Shown: in pieces, positions 48,256 to 59,700 of the stretch
How the letters are laid out: each line of letters begins with the position of its first letter
How positions within the stretch are numbered: position 1 is the stretch's first letter
NCBI GenBank assembly: GCA_025765595.1
Contig: JAIVFH010000004.1
Location: 558,001 to 622,000, forward strand
DNA from: Obelidium mucronatum
Lineage: Eukaryota > Chytridiomycota > Chytridiomycetes > Chytridiales > Chytriomycetaceae
Direction: 5' to 3'
DNA length: 64,000 nt
Program-made: the position numbers and the translations under genes
Notes under the pieces: generated by a model
What the model was told of the DNA's origin: nothing
The model's database searches: none
What the model saw: only the letters and a program-made list of their open reading frames with translations

Positions 48256-51200
48256 ATGAATCTTGACCATCTCAAAGAAGAACTCGATGAGTTCGAAGAT
48301 TTCGTGAATAATTACAGTGAGTGAATACGTTGTACCACATCTACTATACCTTTTGACGCGTCTGTTGTCTTTGTTGTTAAGCCAAACAAATGGCGGATGT
48401 TCTTAGCGGAAAAGATATTCCTGACGATAAAACAAAGCCGATGCCAAAGTCACCTCTCAAAGAATCCTTTTTATGTGTCAGAGAAGAAGACGCGGTTGTG
48501 GAGCCACTAGTGGATTCAGTGGACACAAAACCTGTCAAACAGGAATCCCAAGAAACCCTAATGGTGGAGCCAATACAAACGCGCAATGCTGCTACAGCAG
48601 CCGAATCAGAGCTCAAAACAACCAAGAATCCGTGTATTATCAAGGTGTTTTTTAATTCTATTAAATTGACGGGTGCTTGGGTTAACTGTTTTCTAACAGG
48701 CTCCTAAAACCAGTCTGGATTATTCACGCTTCGAAAAAATCGGGGATGACGCGGACGATCCTGAACCCGTACCTCCTACTCCGACAGTTGCTCAGCCCGC
48801 TGCCAGTAAAAAAACCGAGATATCAACGGAACCGAAACCAAAGCCATACTCCCTCAAAACGAACGCGAAGAACTTCAAAACAGTCGAAGAAAAACTGTTG
48901 GAAATCGCGAATCAGCATAAGATCTTGGGCAACGAGGCAATACGAGTGTCTGATCCCATCAGCGCCATCAAGCACTACACAGATGCAATCGAGACTTGCC
49001 TACACCCTAAACGACAACAGATAACTGAATACGAAAGTAAAGAAAAAAGTCAAGAGGCAAACTGCTGGTAAAAACTCTGAGGATTCGCCAGATCCATTTG
49101 GATTCTTGGATCGTTTAAAGCTTCCCGACCCAGAGAGCGTGACACCGGAACCAAGCATCTACTCTAATAGAGCCTACGCAAGGCTTTGTGTCTTGGATTT
49201 TCCTGGTGCTCTGGAGGATTGCAATGCTGTTCTGAATTTACCAGAGAATTCTGTTTCCTGACCAGATCCGGATCAAAACATTGTGGAGACGCAGCTTGGT
49301 TTATCATGCGACAGATTTACCAAATCTTGCAAAGGATGATTTGGCTTCATTGACCACAACCATCAAGACTGTAGCATCTTGTTCCAAGTCAGAAGCAAAC
49401 TCCCCTGTTGCACAGCATGACGTTGACAGATTAATTCGTATTTGTGAGCATGCAAATATATGATGAATCAGGAGACCAGTCTTTAAAGGAAGCTGTTGAT
49501 GCTGCTGTTGATAATGTTGATTTGAATGCGTTGATTTCAACGCCAATGTTGGATCTCGGCCTCAAAACAGATTTAAATACATCTGTATATTTAAAGCGAA
49601 AAAGTTTCGAGACTTTATTCGCTCGACTCTCTGAGGGTATTCTGTTGAGACTTCGGGAAATTGACTCGTCCGCCAATGGTGCACCAAATGGACGCAAACT
49701 CGTTGTTATAATAGACAGCATATCAATCAAATCATATAGTGACGCTTTGGTCGAACTGCTTGAAGATTCAGAGCAAGAACCGGCATCAACATCCATCTTC
49801 CGACTCTTTGGCGGATTTGAAAATATGTTTCATGCTTGCAACGAAGATCAGGTTCAAAGGAGTATTATATCTCCAAGTTCGATTCACTATGTGCTTCCTG
49901 TTCTTCTTGCTGCTGTTGTAAATTCAGAGACCAACCAACGCCAACTTGCAACCCACAACAGATTGGTATTAGTTATGAATTCAGTTCTTGAGAGTCCACT
50001 TGTGTTCTCGACTGCCCCAACATCAACTTCAGAAGAACAATCAACTCGTGGAATCCAGCTGATATCGCAAGCTGCTAAGCTCTTGAGTGTGTGCGCATTC
50101 CAAGAAGCAGCGCTGTTCAATATCATAACTTACAGTAACTTAAAAAAGAATTCTCGCAAGTTTGGGAACTTTTCATGAAGACGGCTCTCGATATGCTCAA
50201 TCACACTGGGAATCCAGATCCGAAAAGAATCCACCCTGCGCTTCCTTCAGCAACACCAGCTATTGCTTCAGATATATTTACTTTTATCTCCAAATTCCTG
50301 CAATTCATGCCTTCTGGCGTTGTGGCACTTTTTTCAAAGTGGGGATGCACCTCCACGATTTTACTTGAAGCACTTGACACCTGGATTGAAAGAGCCTCCA
50401 ATATGAACAAAAAGCAACAATCTGGCGCGGAACTGACAATCTCGGCTGTATCGGAGTGCCTCACAAATTTTTTGGACGCGGCAACGAAAACGAAATTAGT
50501 AAACATCAAACTGCTCCCACTTTCAAAGTTGAAACGGGACAAGATTGTCAGCAACTTGGTTGCCATAATCAAGAATCCTTGCCGACCAGATCAGCCCAAC
50601 GAGAAAGCTCTTGTCTGTCTTCACAACTTGATTGCTGTCTGTAGCGAGCCATTCGATGATGCGTTTTTGGTTGAGTGTGACTTTATCCCTGCTTTGGTCC
50701 GATATCTTGGAAAATACAAGATAAATCAGACCACTTCAGCCACAAGGATTGCTCTAGCTACATTCGCCAAACTCCAAGCCCGCAATCCACAGCAGGCTGC
50801 TAAAGACTTGGATGGATGGTGGGATGAAATTGGTCTGCATCAACGTTTGACTGAAATGTCTCTTCTGATGGAGTCTGGGACGACTAAGGCAACCGGTCAA
50901 TTTTTGGATGATGCAGGAAATTGGACTCAACTACTGGCTGGCTGGTTGCAGCAGAATCGGGATGCTAAGGAGCAGAGCCGTGTTGTTCTCGGATGGAAGC
51001 AAGAAGGGGGATTTGAAGCGGTGTTAGAACTTGTGAAGGCTATTCTTGGAATTGCTTTTCAGAAAGCTCAAGACGCTAGTCTGGCTCGAAAGGTTGGATC
51101 GATTTATTGGTAACGTTGGTCTTGCATTGGCAGAATGCCTGAAGAGAGGTATGTTGGACGAAATACTGCAAAGTTCGGTCCCCTAACCTCTTATACAATA

Positions 51201-51435
51201 ATTCTTCATGAAACAGAGGATCACGGAAAGTACTTTCACAACGCTGGTCTTACAGATTCATTTAGTTGATTTGCTGCGTATTGTTTCCAAGAGACCTCCC
51301 GGTCAAAAGAGTGCCCAGAAGAATATATCAATCGCCTGCGCTCGCTTGTGTCAATATGAGGTGGCGCGTGACAGGGTGCGGGAGTTGCAGGGAATGGAGT
51401 TGTTGTACAACCTTGGATCGAAAGTTGTTCAATAA
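48256..51435 (+). CDS. TTC12: TTC12-type axonemal dynein assembly factor
   Basis: A cytoplasmic TPR plus armadillo protein needed to pre-assemble dynein arms of motile cilia. The N-terminal helix MNLDHLKEELDEFEDFVNNY resembles the TTC12 start. After a charged linker come TPR units: ANQHKILGNEAIRVSDPISA, YSNRAYARLCVLDFPGALED and a third from LWRRSLVYHATDLPNLAKDD. A helical armadillo-like region fills the rest (for example HNLIAVCSEPFDDAFLVECD and TRIALATFAKLQARNPQQAA). The end, IACARLCQYEVARDRVRELQ followed by GMELLYNLGSKVV, lines up with the C-terminus of animal TTC12. Frame changes near 49040, 49255, 49440, 50165 and 51110 are partly introns and partly suspected extra bases. The stop is 14 bp before the next start codon on the same strand. 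It implies motile flagella. Confidence 0.82.
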
Positions 51436-51449
51436 ACTGGCGCAACTTG

Positions 51450-52392
51450 ATGCTTCTCACCGTCAATGGAACGACGCTGTTTGCTCGCGAGTCCCGCTTC
51501 GGGCCGTCGCTTGCGGCAGTGGGCCCAGTGACTGGGGTCCTTGTGCGACCCGACGACGACACCGGCTGCCAAGCCCTCCCGCGCGCCGCAGTTCGCGCGC
51601 TGGTGCCGCCCGCGCAGCCGTGGGTCGCCGTTGTTCGCAGCGGAAACTGTTCGTTCGCCGCAAAGGTCCGCGCGATGCAAAGCAGCGGCGCCGCGGCAGT
51701 CGTTGTCGGCGCGCCGGGCGTCGACGGCCGCTTCCTTGTTGCGATGACTGCCGGCGCAGACGAAGACGTTTCGGCGATCGCAATTCCGTCCGTGTATGTC
51801 GGCAACCAATACTCGGTGCTGGTGTCAACCAACAACGATCTCATCAATGCCACCCTGGCTCCTGCCTCATACGGGGCAACGTCATATTCTTCGCTCGGGA
51901 TCATTCTCTTTATTCTATCGCCGTTAATTATACCATTTATCTTTCTGCTGCTCGAACGGTTGGGCATCTACATTATTGTTGATCGACATCCAAAAAGGGT
52001 CGCCACTCTTGCCACAAAAACATGGTCTGAAACCGACAGTATCGAGTTAAAGGATCACAGTCAATGCTCAATATGCTTAGATGAGTACGCTCTTGGCGAG
52101 AGAATCCGTATATTGCCTTGTGGTCACTGGTTTCACGGACCGTGCATCGACAGGTACATTATAATGAAAGTGTCGATATCCTGCAAATAGATATTAATTC
52201 ATTCTATTCAGGTGGCTCAGCAAGCAGACTCCCTCTTGTCCATTGTGTAAAGGCAGCATATTCAGTGAAAACCAATCGCTATCATTTCAGCACAAAATAG
52301 CTCATGACGAAATAGAAACTGTCGGGTTTTCGGACTCAGAAGAAGAGTGGATAGATTCCGATTCGGACGGGATTGTCCCCATATTTTATTGA
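51450..52392 (+). CDS. PA-TM-RING E3 ubiquitin ligase 1
   Basis: A membrane E3 ligase of the GRAIL/RNF13 type. The lumenal protease-associated domain includes VAVVRSGNCSFAAKVRAMQS and GAAAVVVGAPG. One transmembrane helix (LGIILFILSPLIIPFIFLLL) leads to a cytosolic RING-H2: CSICLDEYALGERIRILPCG, HWFHGPCIDRW and CPLC, with all eight zinc ligands. An acidic tail (DSEEEWIDSDSDG) follows. An intron splits the Arg codon in CIDR-W, as in the two other copies. The first ATG (51450) gives MLLTVNGTTLF with no signal peptide, and it lies only 14 bp after the TTC12 stop, so a 5' exon or another start may have been missed. Bases 51480-51770 are strikingly GC-rich. Likely resident in endosomes or Golgi, with E2 and substrates unknown. 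Confidence 0.85.
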
Positions 52393-52469
52393 GTTCTTCC
52401 TCTTTGACTGGGCGCTTCTAAAAATAGATTCCACGACCTCATCATAACTCCTTCACTCTTTTGCGTATC

Positions 52470-53420
52470 ATGCGCGGCCATTTATTTCTTTTAGCTTTAA
52501 GCCTACTGTGGAATACTGTGGTAGCTCGGCGGTTTCCTTCCTGCCGCAACTCGAATGCCACGTTGCTTGTATCTCATGGCGGTCCTTCTCTGCGGGGAAT
52601 ATGGATCCCAGGAGAGTCCAGTAAATCGACCGATACTCAACGATCGCTGGTGACCGGCCTACTTTCGCCTGGTTCTCGTGAGAGCCATTCTTTGCATGAT
52701 TCCTGGATCATGCTACGATCATCTATTGATTCTACAACTATCGATTGCATATCATCGACGCTCACGGCGGAGTTTAGTTGTGGTGCTCATGCAATTGTGA
52801 TTCCCTTCAGCCACTCTCAGAGCGACCAACTGCATTCGGATATTCCCAGCTTCTTTGTTACGGAAGCCGATTATAAAAGCCTCTATCTCTCTGTAATTAA
52901 TAACCTCAATTCGACGTCTTCTGGCTATGGAAGCATGTTTGCAAAAGTTGTTCCAGATGGATCGCCTCATAGCATCCCCTCAGCAGTTGTTATGATCGTC
53001 TTTTTCATGTGGCCGCTAGTAATCCTCGTTATTCACGAAGCAATACATTCTTTTCCTATCTTGAACGAATATCGAAAGGGATTGGAGAACGTGAGGCGTG
53101 TGAAGCGGCTGCCCGTAATAACTTGGTCATGCAAGCGAAATGAAAACGACTGGTCTACGCGATGCACAATATGTCTTGAAGATTACTGCGAGGGCGAAAC
53201 TCTTCGCGTTCTGCCTTGTGCACATCAATTCCACGGCGGTTGTATCGACAGGTACAAACAAAGCCCCCCTTTAAAAATGGAAAACGGTGAAAGACTCATT
53301 GATTAATTTTATTTTCAAAGATGGCTCATTGAAATCGTCAGCACGTGTCCCTTTTGCAAGCGTTCCATCAACGTTGAATGTTCTCAAAGAAAATCTATTT
53401 CAACGGCAAGCCCGTCATAA
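52470..53420 (+). CDS. PA-TM-RING E3 ubiquitin ligase 2
   Basis: Starts with a clear signal peptide (MRGHLFLLALSLLWNTVVAR). The lumenal part is diverged from a PA domain but keeps its length and ends with FFVTEADYKSLYLSVINN. A transmembrane helix (SAVVMIVFFMWPLVILVIHE) precedes the cytosolic RING-H2: CTICLEDYCEGETLRVLPCA, HQFHGGCIDRW and CPFC. The intron lies at the same place as in the other two copies, inside the Arg codon of CIDR-W (53252 to about 53320). After RING there is only a short Ser-rich tail ending TASPS. About 295 residues. It follows copy 1 in tandem (77 bp apart) and is convergent with receptor D, whose stop lies 55 bp away. No GC-rich 5' end here, unlike copies 1 and 3. Confidence 0.87.
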
Positions 53421-53474
53421 TCATCAAATAAACAAAACCTCACGTATGATACAACCCCATTTGTTTTTTGATGG

Positions 53475-56400
53475 TTACTGGTGCGTTATAAATGTATTCA
53501 GCTCCGTCAAAAATGATAAGGCCTTCCTTTCGTTCTTAAATTCCAAAACCAAATCATACGTTACTTCTAAGAGATATGACTTTGATTGATCTGAGGGATC
53601 CAACTTGACCGAAATTTTCACGAAATTAGCAACCCTTCTTGGTGGCGAGTGAGGGAGAATCCAAAAGCAGTTGGTGGTGTGTTTCGAGTTCATTGATAGC
53701 CAGCTGCGTCCACGAATATAGTGAATTTCAGGCTGTCCCAGAATCCAATGAGACCATCCTGTTTTTCCCTTCCTGAATTTATACGGACATTGATCCACGG
53801 TCTAAAAATCGTAGCTTCCATTTTTAGCACAAATATGTGAGCTCAATGGAATTACACGAGAACTTTACCATACATAAAACTTTCCCAATGTATTTTGCAG
53901 TTTTGCGTTGATCAATTGTCGCTGTTTTACTTTTGTCTGATAAGCCCGTTCGAGCCAATGACGATAGGCTCTTGTGACGTGACATCTTTGGCACAGTTGA
54001 TTCATCCTTTAGCTTGTGACTGTCTTTTTTCTTCTTTGATGATAGAACAGCTAGTATTTTTGGGGCAATGAAAGAAGCGAGGATATTCCAGTTGGAAACT
54101 CCGATACAGAGGGCAACTTTGAATTGCGATAATTCATCCGGGTGGTATTCAATTTCTCGAGTAATCAGAAAGCATAGAGTGAGAGTTGCAGACACAATTA
54201 CAATGAATGTAGTGTCGTTATGTGATTCCCATCGCACGTTTTGTAACAAGGAACAGGATCGGAAGCAAAGAAAGACCCAAAAGTATATTGTAATAATATA
54301 AAAGAGTAGATGCTATGGAAGTCTTTGCTGCTTGACAAGTTTTGAAGTAAGAGTTTTGCGCATCAGCAAGTGAGATTGCAATTGTAACTGGACCAAAGAA
54401 GACTGACCAAATACCAAGAAGCTAGAAATAAAGCCAAATAAGAATAATAAAAGAAATAAAAATGCTGGCACCTCACTTACAAAATTGATTCCAACAAGAG
54501 TAATATTGAATCCTCGTGCTGCAGCAATGAGTTTCACTGGTTTTCTTGCAGGCTTCTCCTTCCCAAACATGCACACCAACAAGACGTTTTTGCAAACTAT
54601 TGTTGAAGTCGCAAGACAATACCCAATAGAAAGCAAGGTCTGGCGAAATCGGCATTTGATGGCCGTCAAATCGTCAACCCAAAACAACAAGGCTACAAAA
54701 ACCGTACAACATCCCAATACTATCACCAAAGATTCGTGAACAGAGCTTGCCTTGATGAATTTGTTCTTGTGATTCATGATAATGAATAAAGCAGAACTCA
54801 GGGATGCTAGAATTCCCAGAGTTGAAACCACAATCAAAGCCAGCCCTTCTGCTGTTCGACCAGTATACGAGTGTAATACAGGACTGGATTTACTTCCATC
54901 AGAGGGCGGTATCGACGAACCATCGTTAAATTTCACACTGGCTGAGTTTGAGGCCAAGAACGCCGTTGCGTCAGAGCTCGTGTGCCCAAATACTAAAGCA
55001 AAAATAAAAAATGTTTAAATATAATCAAAGCCAGATATTCTGCTTCGAAAACAAAAACCGACCTGTTTGATTGTAATAATCTCCATTGAAGTAAGTTACT
55101 TGATATGAAAGAAGCAAGTCCCCATACTCGTTAAAGTCAAGAACCGCATCCAACCCAACATGCTTTGTTTGTCGAAAGACTGTATAATTTAAAAACTGCT
55201 GCAATTCCCGGTTCGCCAACGCAACAACTGAGAAGCCTGTCTTCCTCAGGAATTGATCAAAACCAATAAGCATAGCCATCACACAATCAAAAGACGGTGC
55301 TGCACCAATATAGGAGCTATCTGCCAGAACCTCTGCAGTCAAGTCTGGTTTGGTTATCTCAGCAAGTTGTAGGACACGCTCGTGGAATGCCTTGAATGAA
55401 GGTGTCGTGATATCAGGTGGCTGTTGAATGAAGAGAATGAAGCCCTGAATTGATTTGTAAACGTTCATGTCCTGTGCTTGAACAGTTACGCCCTTGATTA
55501 GCAGAGAAATTAAAATAGGTGTAAATACTCACAAGATATGACATTGGCGGGCGTATTATAGCCTATCCAGACATACTTATCACCCACTAGTCCCACATTG
55601 GCCATTGCATAGTATACTGCGGAAGTGAACGCACTTTGCCCGCTAACAATAATATATCGAGCGTCATTCTGAAGAATTTGCTGTCGTACGTATTGCAAGT
55701 CGTCAGTATCCATGGCCGAAGGTATTCCCAGGTTTGCCACGACTCGGACGCTATTTTGCGACATGGTTTCAAAAATGTCGAAACCAACTGCAAGTCTGGT
55801 TATAAGCCTACCAACAAAAAAAGTCGAAAATACAAACATTGTATTCCCATATCATCGTCCCTTTGAAACAGAATTGCTACTCGCTTCACATTCCATACTT
55901 TCAAAAGCTGATAAATATGTCGGCCCAAACCTAAAAAGGATCTAAAAATTAAAACGACAAAAAAACCCAACTGGGGAGAAAAGACGTAAAGCACCCTTTG
56001 AAGTCAATGTCCTGAAAAAGTATGGATATCGGTTTTTGTTGGATAGACGAGGTGAAGACGAACCAGATGAACAGTATCTTTTTTTTTTTTTTTCCCAAAT
56101 CAATATTAGCCAAAGCAGCCTTATTCAAAGTGAAGTTTTTAAAATATTTCTCACGGGATTTGGTACTGTGATAATACTTCAGCCACGTTTCTAGCCGTTG
56201 TGGAATATTCTATTCCAATAACACCAACCACATCTGTATACGACAACCCAATTTCATTGCTCATGATTGATCCCGCGTATCCTCCTGAATATCCGTTATA
56301 CAGTTCCAAGACGCCTGGATAATAGCCACCGCAATCTGTGAACCTCTTGACGTTTACATGAACATTCGGCAGAATATCATTGCTTTCATTGACCATATCT

Positions 56401-56585
56401 ATCGCAGCAATCACAGCAGCGTCGTTGATGTAAGAGTATGCGGAGGGTAGCTTTAATTGATTCAAGGAAACGGACGCACTGATGGTGTAGTTTGCAACCA
56501 ACGAGCCACCATCGACTAATTGTACGTCAGGGAAGTTGCAGTAGTTTCCAATCAGCCCCAAAGTGATATTAGTTTTAAAGGCCAT
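53475..56585 (-). CDS. Class C GPCR with C-terminal PH-like domain (receptor D)
   Basis: The Venus-flytrap domain includes NITLGLIGNYCNFPD, HVNVKRFTDCGGYYPGVLEL, YSGGYAGSIMSNEI and DVVGVIGIEYSTTARNVAEV. Further exons give RYIIVSGQSAFTSAVYYAMA, KYVWIGYNTPANV and SFDCVMAMLIGFDQFLRKTG. The linker SSIPPSDGSKSSPV leads to TM1 (GLALIVVSTLGILASLSSAL); TM3 has CRFRQTLLSIGYCLATSTIV. The C-terminal cytosolic domain reads DQCPYKFRKGKTGWSHWILG, GRSWLSMNSKHTTNCFWI and DLVLEFKNERKALSFLTELN. The first ATG is at 56585, inside an exon that starts after a polypyrimidine/GCAAG acceptor at about 56592, so an upstream exon with the signal peptide is expected but I could not find it. Tandem with receptor E (same strand); its closest relative here by C-terminal domain is receptor E. 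Confidence 0.83.
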
Positions 56586-56739
56586 AAAATCTTGCAAAAA
56601 AAAAAAAACAGCTTCAAGGACAGGGGCACTGGGGAGGAAGGTAAATCCCGCGTTTTGAACACCCTCTATTGGAAATCACGAAGAAGGGTATTAGCTCAAA
56701 TCGAAAAAAAAAAAAAAATCTACAAATCGCTATACATCA

Positions 56740-59700
56740 TTATTTATTATTACGCGAATGCGCCATGGGAGGGCATGGGCGTGTTTCAATGTTAGGCGAT
56801 TGGGGAACTGGCGAAAGCAAATTTAAACTTCCGCCAAGGAACGCGTTTAATTCCTTCAAAAAGGATTGAGCCGTGGCTGTATCCTTGAAATCCAATTGTA
56901 ACTCATATGTTGCATCAACCAATATATCCACTGCGTCCCCCGGTTCCAGCTTTACAGAAATTATAACCGTGCTGCCGCATCTACCTTTCACCACGATGTG
57001 AGAGGATTCAGTGACCCAGAAGCAGTTTGTAACTTGTCTCGAATTCAGTGACAACCAACTACGACCACGAATATGGTGAGCTTCAGGTCGCCCGAGAATC
57101 CAGCGCGACCATCTTGATCCTCCCTTTTTGAATCTGTAGGGACAAACATCAACGGTTTTGGTCAATGCTTTTCGCCGATAAACCGCCACAGCCAAGTATT
57201 CTAAAAAAAAAAGATAATTTAAGTTCTTCAATACAGACCTTGCAATTGAAAAATAAAAAATAAAAAACACACACGTCGATCTATTGATCTATAATCCAAC
57301 CGCGTTTGCGAAAGACTCTGCAAGTCCGCCAGATTATTCATAAACTTTGCTCGACAAAGCGCGTTCTGCGGTCGTCTTTTCTTGAGCCAGCGCGTCGTAA
57401 TCGCTGCCACCTTGGGCGCCATCAACGACACGAGAACAACAGAAGTCGCTCCCCAAATACTGAGCGCTACAGTGAAATCTGTCTTTTCGTCCGCCAATTC
57501 TTGTATTCCATGAACAATCAGAAAACAGAGTCCCAGGGCCACGGTTGTTATAATGAGGAACGCAGTCTCGTTGTGTGTTTCCCAACGGACATTTCGAACC
57601 ATGAATGCTACTGGTGCAAGAAAAGCACCGAGGATCAAGTTATAGATACGAATAGCTATATAGGCGGGAGAAGATGAGACTCTACAAAATTCAAAGCTGG
57701 ATTCATTGGAAATGGATTTGGTTACAACTCCCATACGCTTTGAGAAGGTAAAGCAGAGCAGCAACAACTTAAATAAAAACAACATGTTGAATTTCGGTTA
57801 GTATAGTCATTTTGATTTTTTTTAAATCTAATAAATGACAAACCAGATTAATCAAGACCATGACTGTATTGAGGCGACGGAACCAAACAAGCTCAAGATC
57901 CGCGTTTCGAATATTTCGCTTACCAAACATTCTCACCAAGAGCAGATTCTTGCTGATTATCGTCGAAATCGCGCAATTGTATCCAATCACAGCCAAACTG
58001 AATCGAATTTGACATTTTGATGCAGTGACTCCTCCAATATATCCAGCCAACGAGGAAAACACGGCCCCACATCCAGAAATTACCAATAAACACTCTGGAA
58101 CAGAAGCGATTTTGATGATTGTTGCATGGCGATTACAATACAAAAAGACCCCAGAGAGTACAGCTGTCACCACTCCTGCTGTACCAAGGATGCATAGAAT
58201 AAGTCCTTCACGCGTTTTGAGCGAATATATATAAATAACCGGCTTGTGTTTGCCGCCGTCAGATGGTGGTATCATTGAGCCACCAAAGAAGACTGGTTTT
58301 CTTTGATAAATGAACCTGTCGGGATAAGAGTAGCCGAAAACTGTCAAGAATACATGTGTGTGTGTGTGTCAAACATCTGTTCTCCAAACCGAAAAATAGT
58401 TACCAGTTTGGTTGTATTTATCTCCATTATAATAAGTAACCTGGTATGGTCTGAGAGAGAAATGTTAATTATTGCCCTTTTCCCCCCACATACAGCATGA
58501 TACAAACATGACCAGATCACCATAAGAGTCAAAATTTAGTACCGAATCCAAGGCCAATAAAATCAGTTGTTTGAAATAACGTGTAGTTCAAGAGGTGTTG
58601 GGCTTGTCGTTGTGCCAACATTTCAATGGTAACGCTTCCACTCTTGAGAAGATTGTCGAATCCAGCCAGCATTGCCTATAACACAATCAAAAGATGGGGC
58701 TGCACCTATATTGGAATTGTCGGCCAGCGTTTCTGGACTGGTATTTTGGATGAGTTAAACTTAAACAACAACAAAACAAAAAAAAATAAAAAAAAAAAAA
58801 AAAAAAAAAAAACACCACGACAACAACAACAAAAAAACGACCTCAATTGCTCTGGCGTGAGTTTCGAAATCTCTAAAACGCGATTATAAAATTGCTTGAA
58901 CTGCCATGTGTACAAGTCTGGTGGTTTCTGTTGAAAGTGGATGAAGCCAGTGACAGCCTTGTGAATGTCAAAATTATACACTATTGCTACACAGATTAGC
59001 GAGAGGTTATATCCCAAAAAAAAAACATGAAATTTCTCACTTTGAGATTGATTGTCGTACAGGTCCGGAGAATTATAACCAATCCAAACAAATTTTGGGC
59101 CAACCAGTCCAACAGCGGCCATTGAGTAATATAGCTGTGCCGTAAAAGAGTTTTGGCCGCTTATTATTATATACCGAGCGTCACTTTGCAAGAGCTGTTG
59201 TTTGGTGTGATCCAAATCACACTGTCGAAAAGTCCCTGCCAACCCCACGTTTGCAACAATTGTAATGTTGCTTTTTGAAAGAGATTCCGTGATTTCGAAT
59301 CCAACTGCGTGTGTGATGGTTAGGCTATCTGACTCAAACAAATAATATTCCCCCACATTGCATTCCCATCTCATCTCCACGCTGGAAAACTATAGCAACT
59401 CGAGATATCTTCCATGATTTTAGAAGCTGATAGATATTTAAACCTAGTCCTGTGTTTGTGTGAGTTGTAATGTTAACAGTAACATTTTTTGGTGTTTTTT
59501 TGTTGAACCTTTTGAAGGAAGTGTTCTGAAGAAGTAAGGATATCGGCTTTTGTTTGATAGTCGAGGTGAAACTGATCCCGAGGAGCAGTATCTGTGGTAT
59601 GATGATGTATTGAGTTATTCTAACTTTTTCAGAAGAAGATTGAATTGAAAGTATGTATGAAAGAAGGAAGAAGCAGTAAAGAACAAAGGAAGTAATGAGA

